This document shows, piece after piece, positions 1-7,093 of a DNA stretch of 64,000 bases (the stretch's first letter is position 1; each line of letters begins with the position of its first letter). The stretch comes from Marinobacterium alkalitolerans (GTDB lineage Bacteria > Pseudomonadota > Gammaproteobacteria > Pseudomonadales > Balneatricaceae), in contig NZ_JACVEW010000003.1 in the NCBI RefSeq assembly GCF_017776525.1, forward strand, positions 124,001-188,000, read 5' to 3'. Under the pieces are notes generated by a model. That model was not told the DNA's origin and did no database searches. It saw nothing but the letters and a program-made list of their open reading frames with translations. Both the position numbers and the translations under genes were made by a program.

Positions 1-180
1 AGGAGTGTCAAATGTAGGGCCTGAAGGCCCATCCCATGCATAGCCAGCTGCAAGGATCAGCGTGCCGTTCGGATGTAGCGTGATCCATTCAGTGCGTAGT
101 GTTTCACTCGGATGGATACGGGTCTGGAATACAGCCTGCTCTGGCAGGTCATACTTCCAATTACGCTTACGGTACTTCAT
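1..180 (-). CDS. DUF1353-family phage protein, partial
   Basis: The gene starts at ATG 180 and runs off the left edge, giving 60 codons with no stop. It begins MKYRKRNWKYDL and later has AGYAWDGPSGPT, the typical signature of DUF1353 proteins, which are small phage proteins often found next to lysis genes. Their function is unknown. It overlaps the 3' end of the preceding lipoprotein gene by 14 bases, consistent with one leftward lysis-region transcript. Confidence 0.7.
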   Translation of the reverse strand, partial: MKYRKRNWKYDLPEQAVFQTRIHPSETLRTEWITLHPNGTLILAAGYAWDGPSGPTFDTP

Positions 181-451
181 GGGTGTCCTCCATAGCGCTC
201 AGGACATCCGTGCACAGGCCATCACTCGGATAGCCCGGCAGTGCTGTACGAATCAACCTCAGCAGTACCGCGCGAGCAACAGGGTCAGACTCGGTGCAAT
301 ACTGCTGCTGAATCGTCAACGCATGCACAGTGCCGTCGAGAGCTGTACCTGTCAGGTCACCAAACTGGTAGCCGTCATCCATGCGGGTATTGATGTTCTC
401 GCATCCGGCCAGTGCACCAGCCAGTGCCGCGGCAATCAGTAAGCGATTCAT
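167..451 (-). CDS. Small phage lipoprotein
   Basis: This 94-residue protein has a short hydrophobic N-terminus and a lipobox, LAGC, with the acceptor Cys at residue 17, so it is probably a lipoprotein. It lies directly after endolysin, overlapping it by 4 bases, where many phages carry spanin or Rz1-like genes. It has no proline-rich character and no nested partner, so a spanin role is only possible. No family was recognised. Confidence 0.6.
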   Translation of the reverse strand: MNRLLIAAALAGALAGCENINTRMDDGYQFGDLTGTALDGTVHALTIQQQYCTESDPVARAVLLRLIRTALPGYPSDGLCTDVLSAMEDTHEVP

Positions 452-948
452 GCCGCCACCTCGGCTTCGATCTTGGCGCTCGCCATGGCCGTCTTAACCG
501 TTCTGGTGCTCCAGCCCCGACCGAACCGCTGCCACCCTGCAAGGGCCGCATAGTGCGCCAGCCGCTCTGATGCAAAGCTCGGCAGGATATGAGCCGGATC
601 GGCCTTGTTGGCAGCCGCTCGGGTGACCGGCCCCATGATCCCATCATCCTTCACGCGCAATGCTCGCTGCAGTAGCTGGACGGCCTGACGCACCCCCATG
701 TTCACCGCCGTATCAAACAGGAAAACAGCGACACACGGCTGCAACTTTGAGCAGTCGGCGGCCAGCCAGTATTCATTCAGGTAAATGCTGCGCACCTGCT
801 CATGAGACGGCCGGCCATTGCTCCACGCATCAGGATGAGCCCGAGCACTGATCCCCAAGTACGTTTCACCGCCCGGATCGGCGGGGTCGTTGACGTAGCC
901 ACCCTCGTGTTCCAACACCAGCGCCAGCGCAAAATCGAACAGCTCCAT
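448..948 (-). CDS. Endolysin, GH108 N-acetylmuramidase
   Basis: The product of 166 residues is a peptidoglycan hydrolase for host lysis. The N-terminal part has LEHEGGYVNDPADPGG, the glycosyl hydrolase 108 signature with the catalytic Glu in EGGY, near residue 15. The C-terminal half (about 90-166) fits the companion peptidoglycan-binding domain (RVKDDGIMGP). There is no signal peptide, so export should depend on the adjacent holin. ATG 948 is preferred over GTG 954 because the purine-rich AGGGGGTG sits just upstream. Confidence 0.88.
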   Translation of the reverse strand: MELFDFALALVLEHEGGYVNDPADPGGETYLGISARAHPDAWSNGRPSHEQVRSIYLNEYWLAADCSKLQPCVAVFLFDTAVNMGVRQAVQLLQRALRVKDDGIMGPVTRAAANKADPAHILPSFASERLAHYAALAGWQRFGRGWSTRTVKTAMASAKIEAEVAA

Positions 949-950
949 GA

Positions 951-1238
951 TCACCCCCTATGCCCAGAAAACGCCCTGACAAACAGCTGCAGGCCCACCA
1001 GCATGCCGAAATGAACCATCTGCCAGGCCAGCAGTGTCAGAGAGTCGTGGTATTGCTCGGCATCCTTCGCGATCCAGGTGAATGCCAAAAAGAAGAAAGC
1101 CAGCCCGCAGAATATGGGCATGACCAAAGGGCGTGGATCCCGCCCATCCACCTTGTGATGCAGAGCAGCGATCGCACTGACGACCAGCCAGGCGGCAGCA
1201 CCCATATTGACCAGCGTGAACAGTGAGTTGATCGACAT
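951..1238 (-). CDS. Small membrane protein of the lysis cassette
   Basis: This protein of 95 residues has three hydrophobic stretches, at about 5-25, 40-58 and 70-88. It lies between the holin and endolysin genes and overlaps or abuts both, so it belongs to the same lysis cassette. It could be a second holin or an antiholin. No specific family was recognised, so the lysis role rests on position and topology. Confidence 0.6.
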   Translation of the reverse strand: MSINSLFTLVNMGAAAWLVVSAIAALHHKVDGRDPRPLVMPIFCGLAFFFLAFTWIAKDAEQYHDSLTLLAWQMVHFGMLVGLQLFVRAFSGHRG

Positions 1239-1567
1239 TACCGCTTCCCCCTGAAGATCACATCAAGCAGCGTTTCGGGCTGCTCCCGGATCCGCTTGCC
1301 GAACGCCAGCAGGGCCATGATCAGATCCTCAGCCAAGACAGCTGAAACCCCGACGATTGCACCGCGGGTACCATCACTCATCCCGTCCACATCGCCCAGG
1401 TACAGATTCACCATGCTGCCCACAAACAAACCGACTGTAACGCCCCGGGCAATACCCAACAGCGTCAACCGGTTCACACTGAACAGCAGGCGGACGGCAA
1501 CAGCCACCAGTGCAATCGCAATCGGCACCCCCCACTGTATGGCCAGACGTTCCGCTTCATTCCTCAC
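1238..1567 (-). CDS. Phage holin, LydA-like
   Basis: The 109-residue product would form membrane lesions that release endolysin. It has hydrophobic segments at about 13-30 and 35-58 and an amphipathic stretch at 68-92, followed by a charged tail (GKRIREQ...FRGKR). The pattern, with a GARG-like turn and a GAIVGVSAVLAED motif, matches LydA-type holins. Its stop shares one base with the start of the next gene, as in a compact lysis cassette. Confidence 0.7.
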   Translation of the reverse strand: MRNEAERLAIQWGVPIAIALVAVAVRLLFSVNRLTLLGIARGVTVGLFVGSMVNLYLGDVDGMSDGTRGAIVGVSAVLAEDLIMALLAFGKRIREQPETLLDVIFRGKR

Positions 1568-1649
1568 GAGATACCCACCATGCTCTGATCCATCATGCTG
1601 GGAGTATTGCTGTTGCTCGCCCCGGGTTCCTCTGGCGTTATTTCCCCCT

Positions 1650-2087
1650 CTATCCGAACAGGTCTATTTGCTTCCAAGCAGGCCCGGCTTTGCCAATGTC
1701 CCGCTGATACCCTTCCTTTGGCTCCATTGCCCACAAAATATTGTGAACGCTGCGCTTCGTCATCTGGATGGTGTCTGCTATATCGCCGATATTCATGCCG
1801 TCCTCGTACATGCGTACGACTGTCTGGTTCCGGTAATGCCTCAACACATTGCGGCAGGTGCCCAGCTGCAGGATCATGCCCCCGAAAGCAGCCGCCAAGG
1901 CCTTGGCATCCTCCCAGCCCAACAGCTCAACGAGCATGTGGTCACTCGAAAGCTGCTGCGGCACATACAGCACAACCCGCCGTGCTCGCTTGCCGCATCT
2001 GGGTAGCTGCCCCACCAGATACAGGGCGCGCTCTCGCCCTATGACATCAGCGATCTCTTGAACAGATTGCGGCAGTGCTGCACCCAC
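1650..2087 (-). CDS. Mor-like phage transcription activator
   Basis: This protein of 145 residues carries a C-terminal helix-turn-helix at about 90-118 (NQTVVRMYEDGMNIGDIADTI), typical of the Mor/C family of late or middle activators. The N-terminal part (SVQEIADVIGRERALYLVGQLP) fits the Mor dimerisation region. It lies just upstream of the lysis genes on the same strand, a sensible place for a late-gene regulator. DNA target and phage stage are inferred. Confidence 0.65.
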   Translation of the reverse strand: MGAALPQSVQEIADVIGRERALYLVGQLPRCGKRARRVVLYVPQQLSSDHMLVELLGWEDAKALAAAFGGMILQLGTCRNVLRHYRNQTVVRMYEDGMNIGDIADTIQMTKRSVHNILWAMEPKEGYQRDIGKAGPAWKQIDLFG

Positions 2088-2101
2088 GGTGACACCTCGC
2101 C

Positions 2102-2386
2102 TTAATCGATTTTGCTGCCGATTGATTGTGCTGGCGCCAGCCTCGCATTGATCTGTTTCAGCTCGGCAATATCACGCCGTGCGATGATCAGGGCGCTGGC
2201 CAGTGCGTCCTCCAGATCGCAGAAGTAGTCCTGCTCCACCTCTACCAGCCCCAGTCCGCCGCAGCTGCCACATGTCATTTCAGATACTGCGCCGCGGATT
2301 GCACCGGACCCGAAGCAGGCGTCACATCGCTTGCCCTTCGGGGCCTCGATCCGCAGGGGGCGTTGTTTGAGCTTACGCTTTTGCAC
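2102..2386 (-). CDS. Small zinc-finger protein with DnaJ-like CxxCxGxG motifs
   Basis: This 94-residue protein has two Cys pairs, CDACFGSGA and CGSCGGLGL, around residues 22-50, the pattern of half a DnaJ zinc-binding domain. Similar small phage proteins often lie near replication or Holliday-junction genes. The GTG at 2386 is preferred as start because GGAGG lies 7 bases upstream. It overlaps the RuvC-like gene by 14 bases. No enzymatic role can be assigned. Confidence 0.6.
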   Translation of the reverse strand: MQKRKLKQRPLRIEAPKGKRCDACFGSGAIRGAVSEMTCGSCGGLGLVEVEQDYFCDLEDALASALIIARRDIAELKQINARLAPAQSIGSKID

Positions 2387-2849
2387 GTTGCTGCCTCCTT
2401 GCGACTGAGAGCGCCAGCATGGCGGCATCCCGGGTGTCTTCGTTGCTGCGCCCTTCCCAGCCGGTCATCTTCTTGAACAGATCCGCTTTGCGCTTGGCTG
2501 CCTTGGCAGTGCCGCCCAATGGCTTCACCAAGGTGTAGCTGGCGCCGATTCGATCCAGCCACATGACGATCAGCTCACCTGAGTGCTTCACACGACCCAC
2601 CTTCTGGCTGATGCAGTTCATCTGTGCCTGTTCCTTCTGGCGCGAGCCCCGCTTGATATTGCGGGCGTATGTCGCCTTGTTGGCCTGCACATCCTCGACC
2701 GCAAAGTGAGCGCCAGCCGCGTGCTGCTCTTCGGTCCACTCCTGCAGATCGAAGAAGTTCATCGTTTTCAGGTCGATCAGCTGGCCATTCTGCACAATGC
2801 CAATGCCGCTCTTCTTTGAATCTGGATCAATGCCGATAATCAAACTCAA
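2373..2849 (-). CDS. RuvC-like Holliday junction resolvase
   Basis: The 158-residue product has an RNase H fold with acidic positions matching RuvC-type resolvases: GIDPDSKKSG near the N-terminus, AVEDVQ in the middle and NEDTRDAAMLAL near the C-terminus. It should cut recombination or replication branch structures in phage DNA before packaging. The host RuvC is a different protein. It overlaps the gene on each side, indicating tight coupling in the leftward operon. Confidence 0.8.
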   Translation of the reverse strand: MSLIIGIDPDSKKSGIGIVQNGQLIDLKTMNFFDLQEWTEEQHAAGAHFAVEDVQANKATYARNIKRGSRQKEQAQMNCISQKVGRVKHSGELIVMWLDRIGASYTLVKPLGGTAKAAKRKADLFKKMTGWEGRSNEDTRDAAMLALSVARRQQRAKA

Positions 2850-3136
2850 AACGGAATCCTCTCTGATTCAGGCACGGCAACAGCGCTTGCCTTGAGTTCG
2901 TAGAAACGCCCCTGGTGATCGGTCACCCACTCATAGGGCATCAGGTCTGCCACCGTGCGGCGGTCCAGCAGCGCGTAGGCCAGCTGCTGCATGGGATGAT
3001 CCTGCCGGCAACGCTGCAAACGCTCCCCTACCGGCAGGCTCAGCCCGCCGAAACGAACGTCGTGCTCAACGGCAGCAAACTCCACCCGGGCGGCGCGCCA
3101 GCTGCTACGCCATACATCACGCGCACTGATCTGCAT
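2846..3136 (-). CDS. Hypothetical phage protein
   Basis: The gene gives 96 residues starting MQISARDVWRSSW. ATG 3136 is chosen because AGGAGG lies about 6 bases upstream, inside the tail of the truncated PP-loop gene. The protein is mostly helical in appearance, with no Cys clusters or membrane segments. It overlaps the RuvC-like gene by 4 bases. The family is not recognised; similar small genes between replication and resolvase genes occur in phages of Pseudomonas-like hosts. Confidence 0.6.
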   Translation of the reverse strand: MQISARDVWRSSWRAARVEFAAVEHDVRFGGLSLPVGERLQRCRQDHPMQQLAYALLDRRTVADLMPYEWVTDHQGRFYELKASAVAVPESERIPF

Positions 3137-3281
3137 CGTTGCCCTCCTGTGTTTCAGGATGCTCATGGCCAGTGTCAGCAAAGACGGCTGACAGATTGCT
3201 CACATCACGAGCCAGAGCGACCAAAAGTGTTGCAGTTGAGTCCTTGCCGCCAGAAATGCTGACTATGTTGTAATCCTTCAT
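3117..3281 (-). pseudogene. Truncated PAPS reductase-like PP-loop protein
   Basis: Only 54 residues remain. They contain an intact PP-loop, SGGKDST, and the following VFADTGHEHPET, typical of phage phosphoadenosine-phosphosulfate reductase-like proteins that normally run to 200 residues or more. The frame then ends after an unrelated tail (GNDADQCA), exactly where the next gene's ribosome-binding site begins. The likeliest explanation is an internal deletion that removed the rest. It cannot be an active enzyme in this form. Confidence 0.65.
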
Positions 3282-3286
3282 CCCGC

Positions 3287-4156
3287 TCACCACTCGCTGT
3301 CCGGGTTCATCACGCCATCCATCACCATGGACGACACCGCCGAGCGCGTTTGCTGGCGCGTTGCCTGGTTGGTGGCCGGGCTGCTCAGGGCACGCTGGAG
3401 CTGGCGCAGCAGCTTGTGTTCCCACTGGGCCTGGGTGAACTCATTGCCGGTGGCCTCCCAGTAGCTGCGGAACTCGCCCAGGATGCTTTCCTGTTGGGTT
3501 GAGTCGAGGCGTGACAGGTTGACGCCCGCGGTGCGGCAGCGCTCCGTGAACCAGTCCGATGGCAGCCACTGCCAGTGCATCGGGAAGGTGTTGCGGTCAG
3601 CGCTGTTGGCTGGAACGGCTGGCGCTGTGTCCTGGTGGCTGAAGATTGCGGCGTGGTGTGCCTGCTCGGGTGTGAGCTCAGCCGGTTGATCAGGGGCGGT
3701 GTCGATGCTGCTGGACGCGCCAGCGTCATCATCAGGTTCAATGACTGGTTCTGGAGAGTGACTGGTTCTGGGGTCAGGATTTGACCGGGGGGTAGTATCA
3801 GATTTTGACCGGGGGGCGGTTGAATCCTGACCGGGTTTATTCTTGACCGGGGCAGATTCTGACCGGGTATGCTTCGGCTTTTCAGTCGCCTTTCCTGCCT
3901 CGATGTGCAGGCGATACTTGTTGCTGCTCTTGCCACCATTGCGTTCTACAACCGTCAGGAAGCCTGCTTCCTCCAGTGCTTTGACGTGAGCCTTCACCGT
4001 GCTGCGCCCCATCTCACACTGGTCTGCCACATGCTGATATGACGGCCAGCACTCGCCCTTGTCGTTAGCATTGTCAGCCAGCTTAACCAGCACCAGCTTA
4101 CGGCCAGGGTTGCCGACTTTAGCCTTCAAGGCCTCAACCATCAGCGTCATGCTCAT
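3287..4156 (-). CDS. Phage replication initiator, O-like, with winged helix and DnaT-like C-terminus
   Basis: The 289-residue product begins with a winged-helix domain (about 1-85: NDKGECWPSYQHVADQCEMG then STVKAHVKALEEAGFL). A low-complexity Ser/Pro/Asp linker follows (about 95-190), then a domain like the DnaT C-terminus (WQWLPSDWFTERC, QWEHKLLRQLQR). This is the layout of lambda O-type initiators that bind origin iterons and recruit the helicase loader. Repeats of the kind expected for such an origin lie inside the linker-coding DNA. ATG 4156 overlaps the Rha stop (ATGA). Confidence 0.72.
   Translation of the reverse strand: MSMTLMVEALKAKVGNPGRKLVLVKLADNANDKGECWPSYQHVADQCEMGRSTVKAHVKALEEAGFLTVVERNGGKSSNKYRLHIEAGKATEKPKHTRSESAPVKNKPGQDSTAPRSKSDTTPRSNPDPRTSHSPEPVIEPDDDAGASSSIDTAPDQPAELTPEQAHHAAIFSHQDTAPAVPANSADRNTFPMHWQWLPSDWFTERCRTAGVNLSRLDSTQQESILGEFRSYWEATGNEFTQAQWEHKLLRQLQRALSSPATNQATRQQTRSAVSSMVMDGVMNPDSEW
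3742..3867. repeat. Iteron-like repeats, candidate prophage replication origin
   Basis: Five copies of TGACCGGG begin at 3782, 3806, 3828, 3844 and 3860, most preceded by an ATTyT-like stretch, with spacings of 24, 22, 16 and 16 bases. Next to them the 13-mer TGACTGGTTCTGG occurs at 3742 and 3759. All lie in the linker-coding part of the replication gene, as lambda ori lies inside gene O. Origin function is inferred from this layout. Confidence 0.6.
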
Positions 4157-4908
4157 TGCATCACCTCGGCCGCATGGCCAATTTTTCCATTCCACGTCTT
4201 CTTCATGGGCAACTGCTCCTGCGTATACATCTGGAACAGGCGCACAGCGCCAGCACGCAGCAGCACCGGGTAATGGCGCTCGCGCTCCTCTTCAGTTGTG
4301 GGGTGTATCCAGATGGTGGTGCGTTCGGCCAGGTACTTGTCACGGGCCTTGCTGTTCACGCGCCAGCCACTGAAACCGTCACGGCGCAGCCAGCCGATTG
4401 CAGACAGGTGCTTCTGAATCTCCTGACAGTTCACGCCGTTCAGCGTCTTGGCAAAATCCACAATTTTCATGCCATCAACGAAATGCGACTGCATGTGCTC
4501 CAGATCCCGGCGAACTTGCTGATTCTCCAGCGCCAGCTGCTGGCCCTGCTCGACTGCATCAGCCCAGGCGCGTGCGGCCACAGCCGGGTTGTTGAAGTCC
4601 GGCAGCTGGTAAGGGCTGCTTACCTGTTGCTCCAGTGCTTGCCAGCGATCTACCAGGCGAGCGGTGAACTCAGGGGAAAGCTGCGCAACGATCACATAGC
4701 TGTCGCGCTTACCTACTGAGTAGACACTAACCCGCTGCCCCAAGTGATTTTGAACTTCCACCAATGGTGGGAGTTGAATTGCACCGCGTTCGGCCAGTCG
4801 CTCAATCGTGCGCTTAACACTGTCATGGCGAGCCTCAACCAGATCAGCGATCTCAGCGCTGGTCATGGTGACCTGCTCGGTATTGCTCACTCGGATAACA
4901 TCATTCAT
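4153..4908 (-). CDS. Rha-family phage regulator with KilA-C-like antirepressor domain
   Basis: This protein of 251 residues has an N-terminal Rha domain (MTSAEIADLVEARHDSVKRTIERL, then YSVGKRDSYVIVAQLSPEFTARLVDRW). Rha proteins interfere with phage growth in some host backgrounds. The C-terminal half from about residue 130 (FAKTLNGVNCQEIQKHLSAIGWL) resembles the KilA-C or phage antirepressor DNA-binding domain. It is the upstream neighbour of the replication gene in the Cro operon, as in many lambdoid phages. Confidence 0.78.
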   Translation of the reverse strand: MNDVIRVSNTEQVTMTSAEIADLVEARHDSVKRTIERLAERGAIQLPPLVEVQNHLGQRVSVYSVGKRDSYVIVAQLSPEFTARLVDRWQALEQQVSSPYQLPDFNNPAVAARAWADAVEQGQQLALENQQVRRDLEHMQSHFVDGMKIVDFAKTLNGVNCQEIQKHLSAIGWLRRDGFSGWRVNSKARDKYLAERTTIWIHPTTEEERERHYPVLLRAGAVRLFQMYTQEQLPMKKTWNGKIGHAAEVMQ

Positions 4909-5386
4909 AATGAAGTCCTCTTTGAGTTAACCCCGTCGCGGCTGCCCAGCCATATCAGCGTCGGGGTTTTCTTTTGTCTGTAAGCTGGGGCGTCATCAGG
5001 GTGCGGCCCTCGGCCCCGTAACTTTCCGCACTGCTGTGTTGCACCGGCTCGGGTATTGGATGACGCGAATATTCCACTGAGAACCGTCGCACGGCATTCA
5101 CCGCAACTGAGCAGCACCCTCGTTCCCTGGATACCTCGCCCGCCAACCGTTAACGGACCGAAGATGCTGGTCGGTTGCGTGCCCGTCTTTCCGGGCTGTC
5201 AGCGACCGTACTCCCTTCCGGCACTGCCCCACTGCAGCTGTATGACCGGTCGGTTTCTGGAGGGCGCCTGATTGAGCCGTGAGGCCAAGGAGACTCATCG
5301 CCCTGCTGCCGAGGTTTTTTCATGCTCGGGCACTCTCGGCTTATCCCGGTCGGCGCCTTCCCCCGCCGCTGGGTCACTGCGGCCAG
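4909..5386. other. 478-base stretch of the leftward early operon without a confident gene
   Basis: Several short frames on the minus strand cover this stretch in pieces (about 5298-5098, 5146-4955 and 5117-4905), but none has a clear family or ribosome-binding site. The pieces could be a decayed small early gene. Around 4930-4980 there is an imperfect hairpin (CCCCGTCGC pairing with GCGTCGGGG) followed on the plus strand by TTTTCTTTT, resembling an intrinsic terminator for rightward transcripts. No confident coding function is assigned. Confidence 0.4.
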
Positions 5387-5884
5387 TTACTGGCCCTGCT
5401 GGTATGCCCGTTCAAGTGCATTGGCTGTCGACCGCATCATGGCGGCCGGCACCGGTGCCTGGTGCTGAATCAGATCAGCGCCCTGGCGGTTGAATGAAAT
5501 CAGGTCGTGGAGGTTTACCGGGCGCGGCTGCTCGGCCACCAGTTCACCCAGCTGCGCCAGCGCCTGTTCGAGGCTGGTTTTATCTGAATCAACCACCGGA
5601 AGCGGCTTGGCAGGTTCAGGGCACTCACGCTCCAGCGGGGATACTTCAAAGCCCAGCTCCTTTGCCTCTTGTGTGCCCCGCTCTGTCAGCCAGTAGTGCG
5701 ACGAATCGTTCAGCCCCGTGCGCATGATGAACGCATCATCTTTCGTTAGCGCTTTCAGGGTGGCCTTGAGCACCTCAGCCTTGTTACAGGTGACGGAACG
5801 CGCCACCAGCTCGCCCGGCGTAATGCCCGGATTGGCGGCGATCATCTTCAGAATTTCTGTCTTGCGGTCTGCTTGTGTGGTCAT
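5387..5884 (-). CDS. Hypothetical phage early protein with winged-helix-like N-terminus
   Basis: The 165-residue product begins MTTQADRKTEILKMIAANPGITPGEL, a pattern typical of winged-helix domains that act on DNA. The middle has HYWLTERGTQEAKELG, like the wing and following helix. The C-terminal half is acidic and polar, without motifs. It is the first gene after the terminator that follows cro, so it would need antitermination or its own promoter. A role in early regulation is plausible but not shown. Confidence 0.6.
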   Translation of the reverse strand: MTTQADRKTEILKMIAANPGITPGELVARSVTCNKAEVLKATLKALTKDDAFIMRTGLNDSSHYWLTERGTQEAKELGFEVSPLERECPEPAKPLPVVDSDKTSLEQALAQLGELVAEQPRPVNLHDLISFNRQGADLIQHQAPVPAAMMRSTANALERAYQQGQ

Positions 5885-5921
5885 GAATCACCTGTATGGA
5901 TTTACATAAGCCGGGCCGGAT

Positions 5922-5959
5922 AAAAAAAACAGGCGCCAGCAGGGATACTGGAACCTGTT
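5922..5959 (-). terminator. Intrinsic terminator after cro (tR1-like)
   Basis: Read on the minus strand, AACAGG and CCAG pair with CTGG and CCTGTT around a short internal loop, followed by a run of eight T. It starts at the cro stop codon. The position matches lambda tR1, so downstream early genes probably depend on antitermination or read-through. Confidence 0.75.
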
Positions 5960-6183
5960 CAGGCAACGCTCAGCTCAGGCCAAATGACGCGCCAATCATC
6001 AGGACGGAGCTGCTTTCTGGTTACGGACCCGAATGTCTCCTTCTCAATTCTTGAAGCCAGCTCTGCAGAAGCAGTTTTGTTGCCATAAGCGATCTGGCGA
6101 AGGTAGCCACGCGTGGTTTTGGTTCTCTTGACCTGCTCGTCGGTTGCAGTTTTCGCCCACTCTAGAAGTGCCGTGTTCTTCAT
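5959..6183 (-). CDS. cro: Cro/YdaS-type repressor
   Basis: This 74-residue protein has a helix-turn-helix of the YdaS/Cro kind (TDEQVKRTKTTRGYLRQIAYGNKTASAELASRIEKET). It ends RPDDWRVIWPEL, a tail common in phage Cro-like proteins. It diverges from the CI gene across a 109-base region containing the operators, which defines it as the lytic-side repressor. It should bind the operators at 6217-6274 and favour lytic growth. The gene name is by position. Confidence 0.8.
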   Translation of the reverse strand: MKNTALLEWAKTATDEQVKRTKTTRGYLRQIAYGNKTASAELASRIEKETFGSVTRKQLRPDDWRVIWPELSVA

Positions 6184-6216
6184 TGCTTGCGGTCCATAAG
6201 TCCGATATGCAGCAAA

Positions 6217-6244
6217 GTATTACCCACGGGTAATCAAGTTTCAA
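6217..6244 (-). promoter_or_regulatory. Leftward early promoter with embedded operator (PR/OR-like)
   Basis: On the minus strand, TTGAAA (6244-6239) and TAATAC (6222-6217) are separated by 16 bases. The spacer and -10 contain a perfect 16-base palindrome, ATTACCCGTGGGTAAT, at 6234-6219. The downstream gene is cro. Repressor bound here would block polymerase directly. The same palindrome and -10 recur at 10057-10074. Confidence 0.75.
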
Positions 6245-6274
6245 TACCTGCAGGACATTTACCTTTAAGTAATA
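6243..6274. promoter_or_regulatory. Two weaker operators between cro and cI
   Basis: TACCTGCAGGAC at 6245-6256 and TTACCTTTAAGTAA at 6259-6272 are imperfect versions of the palindrome at 6219-6234. Together they make a three-site array on the cI side, as in lambda OR. No convincing -35/-10 pair for cI was found, so the cI promoter is not placed. Confidence 0.5.
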
Positions 6275-6292
6275 ACTGGTGAGACTTGTCCA

Positions 6293-7051
6293 ATGGAAAC
6301 TCGTGAGATACGCCGCACCAATCTGAAAAAACTAATGGACCACTTGTTTGGATCAGAACGTGGTGCACAAACTCGTCTTGCTGATGCGTTAGGCCGTAGT
6401 CAGAACTACATTTCAAGATGCTTGGCTGACCCCTCTAAGAAGGGAGCAAAAGCAATTGGAGAGGACTTGGCACGCGAAATTGAGGATGCTTTTTCTCTAG
6501 AGCGATACGCTTTGGACTCCACCTCATTCAGCGCAGATCGGACGAAAGCGTTGACCACCTGGAGCATTGAAGCCAAAAAGGACAGCAACGTGATAGCGGC
6601 AGATTTCCAAAAAGGACGCCTCAAGGACGGCGAAATTGCCATTCCTCAGTTTGATGTACGTGCAGCGATGGGTGCGGGCCAAGTTGCGCCAGATTACGTT
6701 GAAACCATCCGGCACCTCACCCTTCATCAGGGCTATTTATCCACGCTGGGTGTGCGCTATACGCAGCCAGGCAATCTGGCGATCGTCACCGGCCACGGTC
6801 AAAGCATGGAAGGCACCATCAACGACGGAGACCCGGTAATTATCGACCGCGGCGTGCAGTCATTCATTGGCGATGGCATATACCTGCTGACCTGGAACGA
6901 CCTGCTATTCATCAAGCGCCTGCAGATGGTGTCGGCCACAGAGGTCGAGATGATAAGCGACAACCCCAAGCACAAAGACAGGGTTGTGAAGCTGGATGAA
7001 CTCACCATCCACGCCAAGGTATTGTTGGCCTGGAACGCCCGGAAGCTCTGA
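6293..7051 (+). CDS. cI: CI-type lysogeny repressor with S24 peptidase domain
   Basis: The 252-residue product has an N-terminal XRE-type helix-turn-helix (about 24-45: AQTRLADALGRSQNYISRCL) and a C-terminal LexA/CI-type S24 domain. The nucleophile is Ser171 in GHGQSMEGT and the general base Lys208 in LLFIKRL. A RAAMGAGQ segment near residues 123-130 is the likely self-cleavage or linker region. It keeps the prophage silent by binding the shared operators and is expected to be inactivated in the SOS response. It diverges from cro. Confidence 0.88.
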   Translation: METREIRRTNLKKLMDHLFGSERGAQTRLADALGRSQNYISRCLADPSKKGAKAIGEDLAREIEDAFSLERYALDSTSFSADRTKALTTWSIEAKKDSNVIAADFQKGRLKDGEIAIPQFDVRAAMGAGQVAPDYVETIRHLTLHQGYLSTLGVRYTQPGNLAIVTGHGQSMEGTINDGDPVIIDRGVQSFIGDGIYLLTWNDLLFIKRLQMVSATEVEMISDNPKHKDRVVKLDELTIHAKVLLAWNARKL

Positions 7052-7093
7052 TATCCCCTATTACCGACAGCTCCATGTATTTGGACAAAGCAT

